DNA from: Dialister sp.
GTDB lineage: Bacteria; Bacillota; Negativicutes; Veillonellales; Dialisteraceae
Assembly (NCBI GenBank): GCA_022722495.1
Contig: JAIJLI010000111.1
Coordinates: 1 to 6,840 of the forward strand
DNA: 6,840 nt
Reading direction: 5' to 3'
Part shown: positions 5,332 to 6,840 of the stretch, in pieces
Layout of the letters: every line of letters begins with the position of its first letter
Numbering within the stretch: position 1 is the first letter of the stretch
Program-made: the position numbers and the translations under genes
The notes under the pieces: generated by a model
What the model saw: the letters and a program-made list of their open reading frames with translations, nothing else
The model's database searches: none
What the model was told of the DNA's origin: nothing

Positions 5332-6840
5332 TTATTGGATATGTAGAACATACTCATCAAAATCCTTAGGTTTTCCTATCTTTCCACATAGTTTTTTCAA
5401 CATTGTTTTCCTACTTTTTGAGATTGTTGCATCAGATAGATTTAACAAGATTGCCATTAAGGATATAGAGAAACCTAATCTAATCAGTAAGCAGATTCGA
5501 TAATCTCTATCGCTGACTCGGTTCTTCAACATAGGAATAAAGTCAGGAATTACTTTCTCTACCGTATCAGCCAATTCCGTCCAATCCTCCTCATGCATTT
5601 CTTCCAAAGGATGCGCTTCTATACATTGGATTTTTTTGTAAATGGAAGAATTCTTTAAAACTAAATCAGCATCTGAAATCGAAGATAATGAGTATTTGTT
5701 TTGTATATCATGTATCTCAGACTCTAATTTACTGATTGCATTTTCTTTCTCTGTTATAATTTGAGTTAGCTTTTTGTCTTTTTCTGCTACAAGTTGAGTT
5801 TTTTCTTCCTGTAACCTTTTAAGTTTAAGCAAGCAGTCCTCATACACTAGCTTTGAAGCTGCTATTCTCTTTTTCTTAAGAGCTAACTGCTTTCTATAAA
5901 TATAAGAAAGGAACAAGAACAATACGACACAAGCAGAAACTATCATATAGTTCATTTGTGTACTTCGCTTTGCTTTCTGCTCAGCTATTCTTGCTATTTC
6001 TTGATTTCTACCATAATCATACATAGCTTGCACTTGCTGTAATTGCGTTTTTCTTGTTTCTATCAAGTCTGAATCATTATACTCAGAACTTTGCATAGCA
6101 TATTTCATTGCCAATGCTGGTTGATTAATCTTTGCATAATATCGAGCTAAAGCTTTAGTTGCAGCTGCTTTTATACTATATGACTTGCATAGTCTTAGGC
6201 TCTGCTGTAGATAATTATAGGCAGAATCCAACTGAGCTGTTAATATATAATAGGTCCCTTTTTGGCACAAAACATAAGCTTTAGAATCCTCATATTCCGA
6301 GTTTCCCTCATATCCTGTAGAGAAGTATGCCTTAAAAACTTTTTGGGCATTAAGTGTATCTTGTTTTTCAATATAATAATTGTAATTACAGCCCAAAGCT
6401 ATTGCTGCTGCATAATTGTTTCCTATTTGCTTGAACATATGTGCGGCATGCAAGTTTATTGTTATAACAGAATCTTTATTCCCTAAATAGGAATAAGCAT
6501 CTATTCTATTTTGATAATTAATTATTGCATTTAAAGTGTCCTTTGCCAAATAGGCATACTTCTCTGCCTTACCAAACGCATCCAGCAATTGATAAGGTAA
6601 ATATTGCTTACTAAAGAGAAATCCCATCTGGCTATATACCCTGTAAAGCGTGCCATAGTCGCAATCTGCGGCTGTTGTATCGGCTTGCTCCGTAGCTTTA
6701 TCATAAAATTCCAATGCCATCGGTGCCTCATGCATGTCTCTATACACGCAGCCCAACACATAGTTGGCTAGCATCCGCTCATTAGCCGAACCATGATGGT
6801 CATAATAATCCACGACCTCCTTCATCACGCTATCAGATGT
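5332..6840 (-). CDS. Membrane-anchored TPR / coiled-coil / helix-turn-helix regulator (5' end missing)
   Basis: The frame is open to the window edge (codons for TSDS precede the GTG-ATG at 6828-6823), so the N-terminus, probably with a signal sequence, lies outside. Numbering from that GTG, 498 residues are visible. Residues 20-252 are TPR-like helix pairs (for example LGCVYRDMHEAPMALEFYD at 25-43 and DSAYNYLQQSLRLC at 201-214). Residues 293-311 are one transmembrane helix (MNYMIVSACVVLFLFLSYI) followed by basic residues. Residues 325-380 are a charged coiled coil. Residues 435-498 (RVSDRDYRICLLIRLGFS, then LSDATISKSRKTMLKKL) form a LuxR-like helix-turn-helix typical of Bacteroidetes TPR regulators. 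The layout suggests periplasmic TPRs sensing a signal and a cytoplasmic DNA-binding end. It is probably the regulator of the four-gene operon downstream, from position alone. The domain call is firm; ligand and target are not known. Confidence 0.85.
   Translation of the reverse strand, partial: TSDSVMKEVVDYYDHHGSANERMLANYVLGCVYRDMHEAPMALEFYDKATEQADTTAADCDYGTLYRVYSQMGFLFSKQYLPYQLLDAFGKAEKYAYLAKDTLNAIINYQNRIDAYSYLGNKDSVITINLHAAHMFKQIGNNYAAAIALGCNYNYYIEKQDTLNAQKVFKAYFSTGYEGNSEYEDSKAYVLCQKGTYYILTAQLDSAYNYLQQSLRLCKSYSIKAAATKALARYYAKINQPALAMKYAMQSSEYNDSDLIETRKTQLQQVQAMYDYGRNQEIARIAEQKAKRSTQMNYMIVSACVVLFLFLSYIYRKQLALKKKRIAASKLVYEDCLLKLKRLQEEKTQLVAEKDKKLTQIITEKENAISKLESEIHDIQNKYSLSSISDADLVLKNSSIYKKIQCIEAHPLEEMHEEDWTELADTVEKVIPDFIPMLKNRVSDRDYRICLLIRLGFSISLMAILLNLSDATISKSRKTMLKKLCGKIGKPKDFDEYVLHIQ

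Noticed and set aside
5285..5503. Plus-strand open frame of 72 codons starting near the end of the regulator gene
   Set aside because: Most of it lies antisense to the conserved helix-turn-helix end of the regulator, and its translation has no recognisable domain.
6531..6761. Minus-strand frame of 76 codons overlapping the regulator
   Set aside because: It is out of frame with the TPR region, rich in W, M and R, and has no start context of its own.
1..6840. CRISPR array, tRNA or rRNA gene
   Set aside because: No regularly spaced direct repeats and no cloverleaf or rRNA-like stretch were seen on either strand.

Overview
The window looks like the chromosome of a low-GC member of the Bacteroidales (Bacteroides, Parabacteroides or Prevotella type). 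The reasons are a membrane-anchored regulator with TPR, coiled coil and C-terminal helix-turn-helix; a small exported DUF3244-like protein; exported proteins with type IX (type A)-like C-terminal domains; the lack of clear Shine-Dalgarno sequences; and a promoter candidate of the TAnnTTTG type. Species cannot be fixed from the sequence. All supported genes lie on the minus strand, so the biological order runs from high to low coordinates.

Region 6840-5332 is the 3' part of a TPR/transmembrane/coiled-coil/HTH regulator whose N-terminus lies outside the window. A 176-base gap (5331-5156) holds a Bacteroidetes-type promoter candidate pointing at the next gene. Region 5155-183 reads as one operon of four exported proteins: a 118-residue DUF3244-like protein; a 536-residue zincin-like protein; a 342-residue protein with Ig-like and C-terminal sorting-type domains; and a 654-residue second zincin-like protein. 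The last three genes are joined by ATGA stop/start overlaps. Region 182-126 holds a hairpin that may be the operon terminator. Region 125-1 is the end of an insertion sequence, probably of the IS256 family, with the first 21 codons of its transposase running off the window.

The main point of interest is that both large proteins keep the layout of a secreted zinc metalloprotease family but have lost the histidines of the HExxH motif (REIAR in one, RDIAK in the other). Both also carry SLN where I would expect SxSH. The third protein seems to keep only the shared C-terminal half. The operon therefore looks like a set of exported pseudoproteases and a related accessory protein, sitting next to a regulator that probably controls it. 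Their function is unknown; binding of peptide, glycan or host protein, or envelope assembly, are possibilities only.
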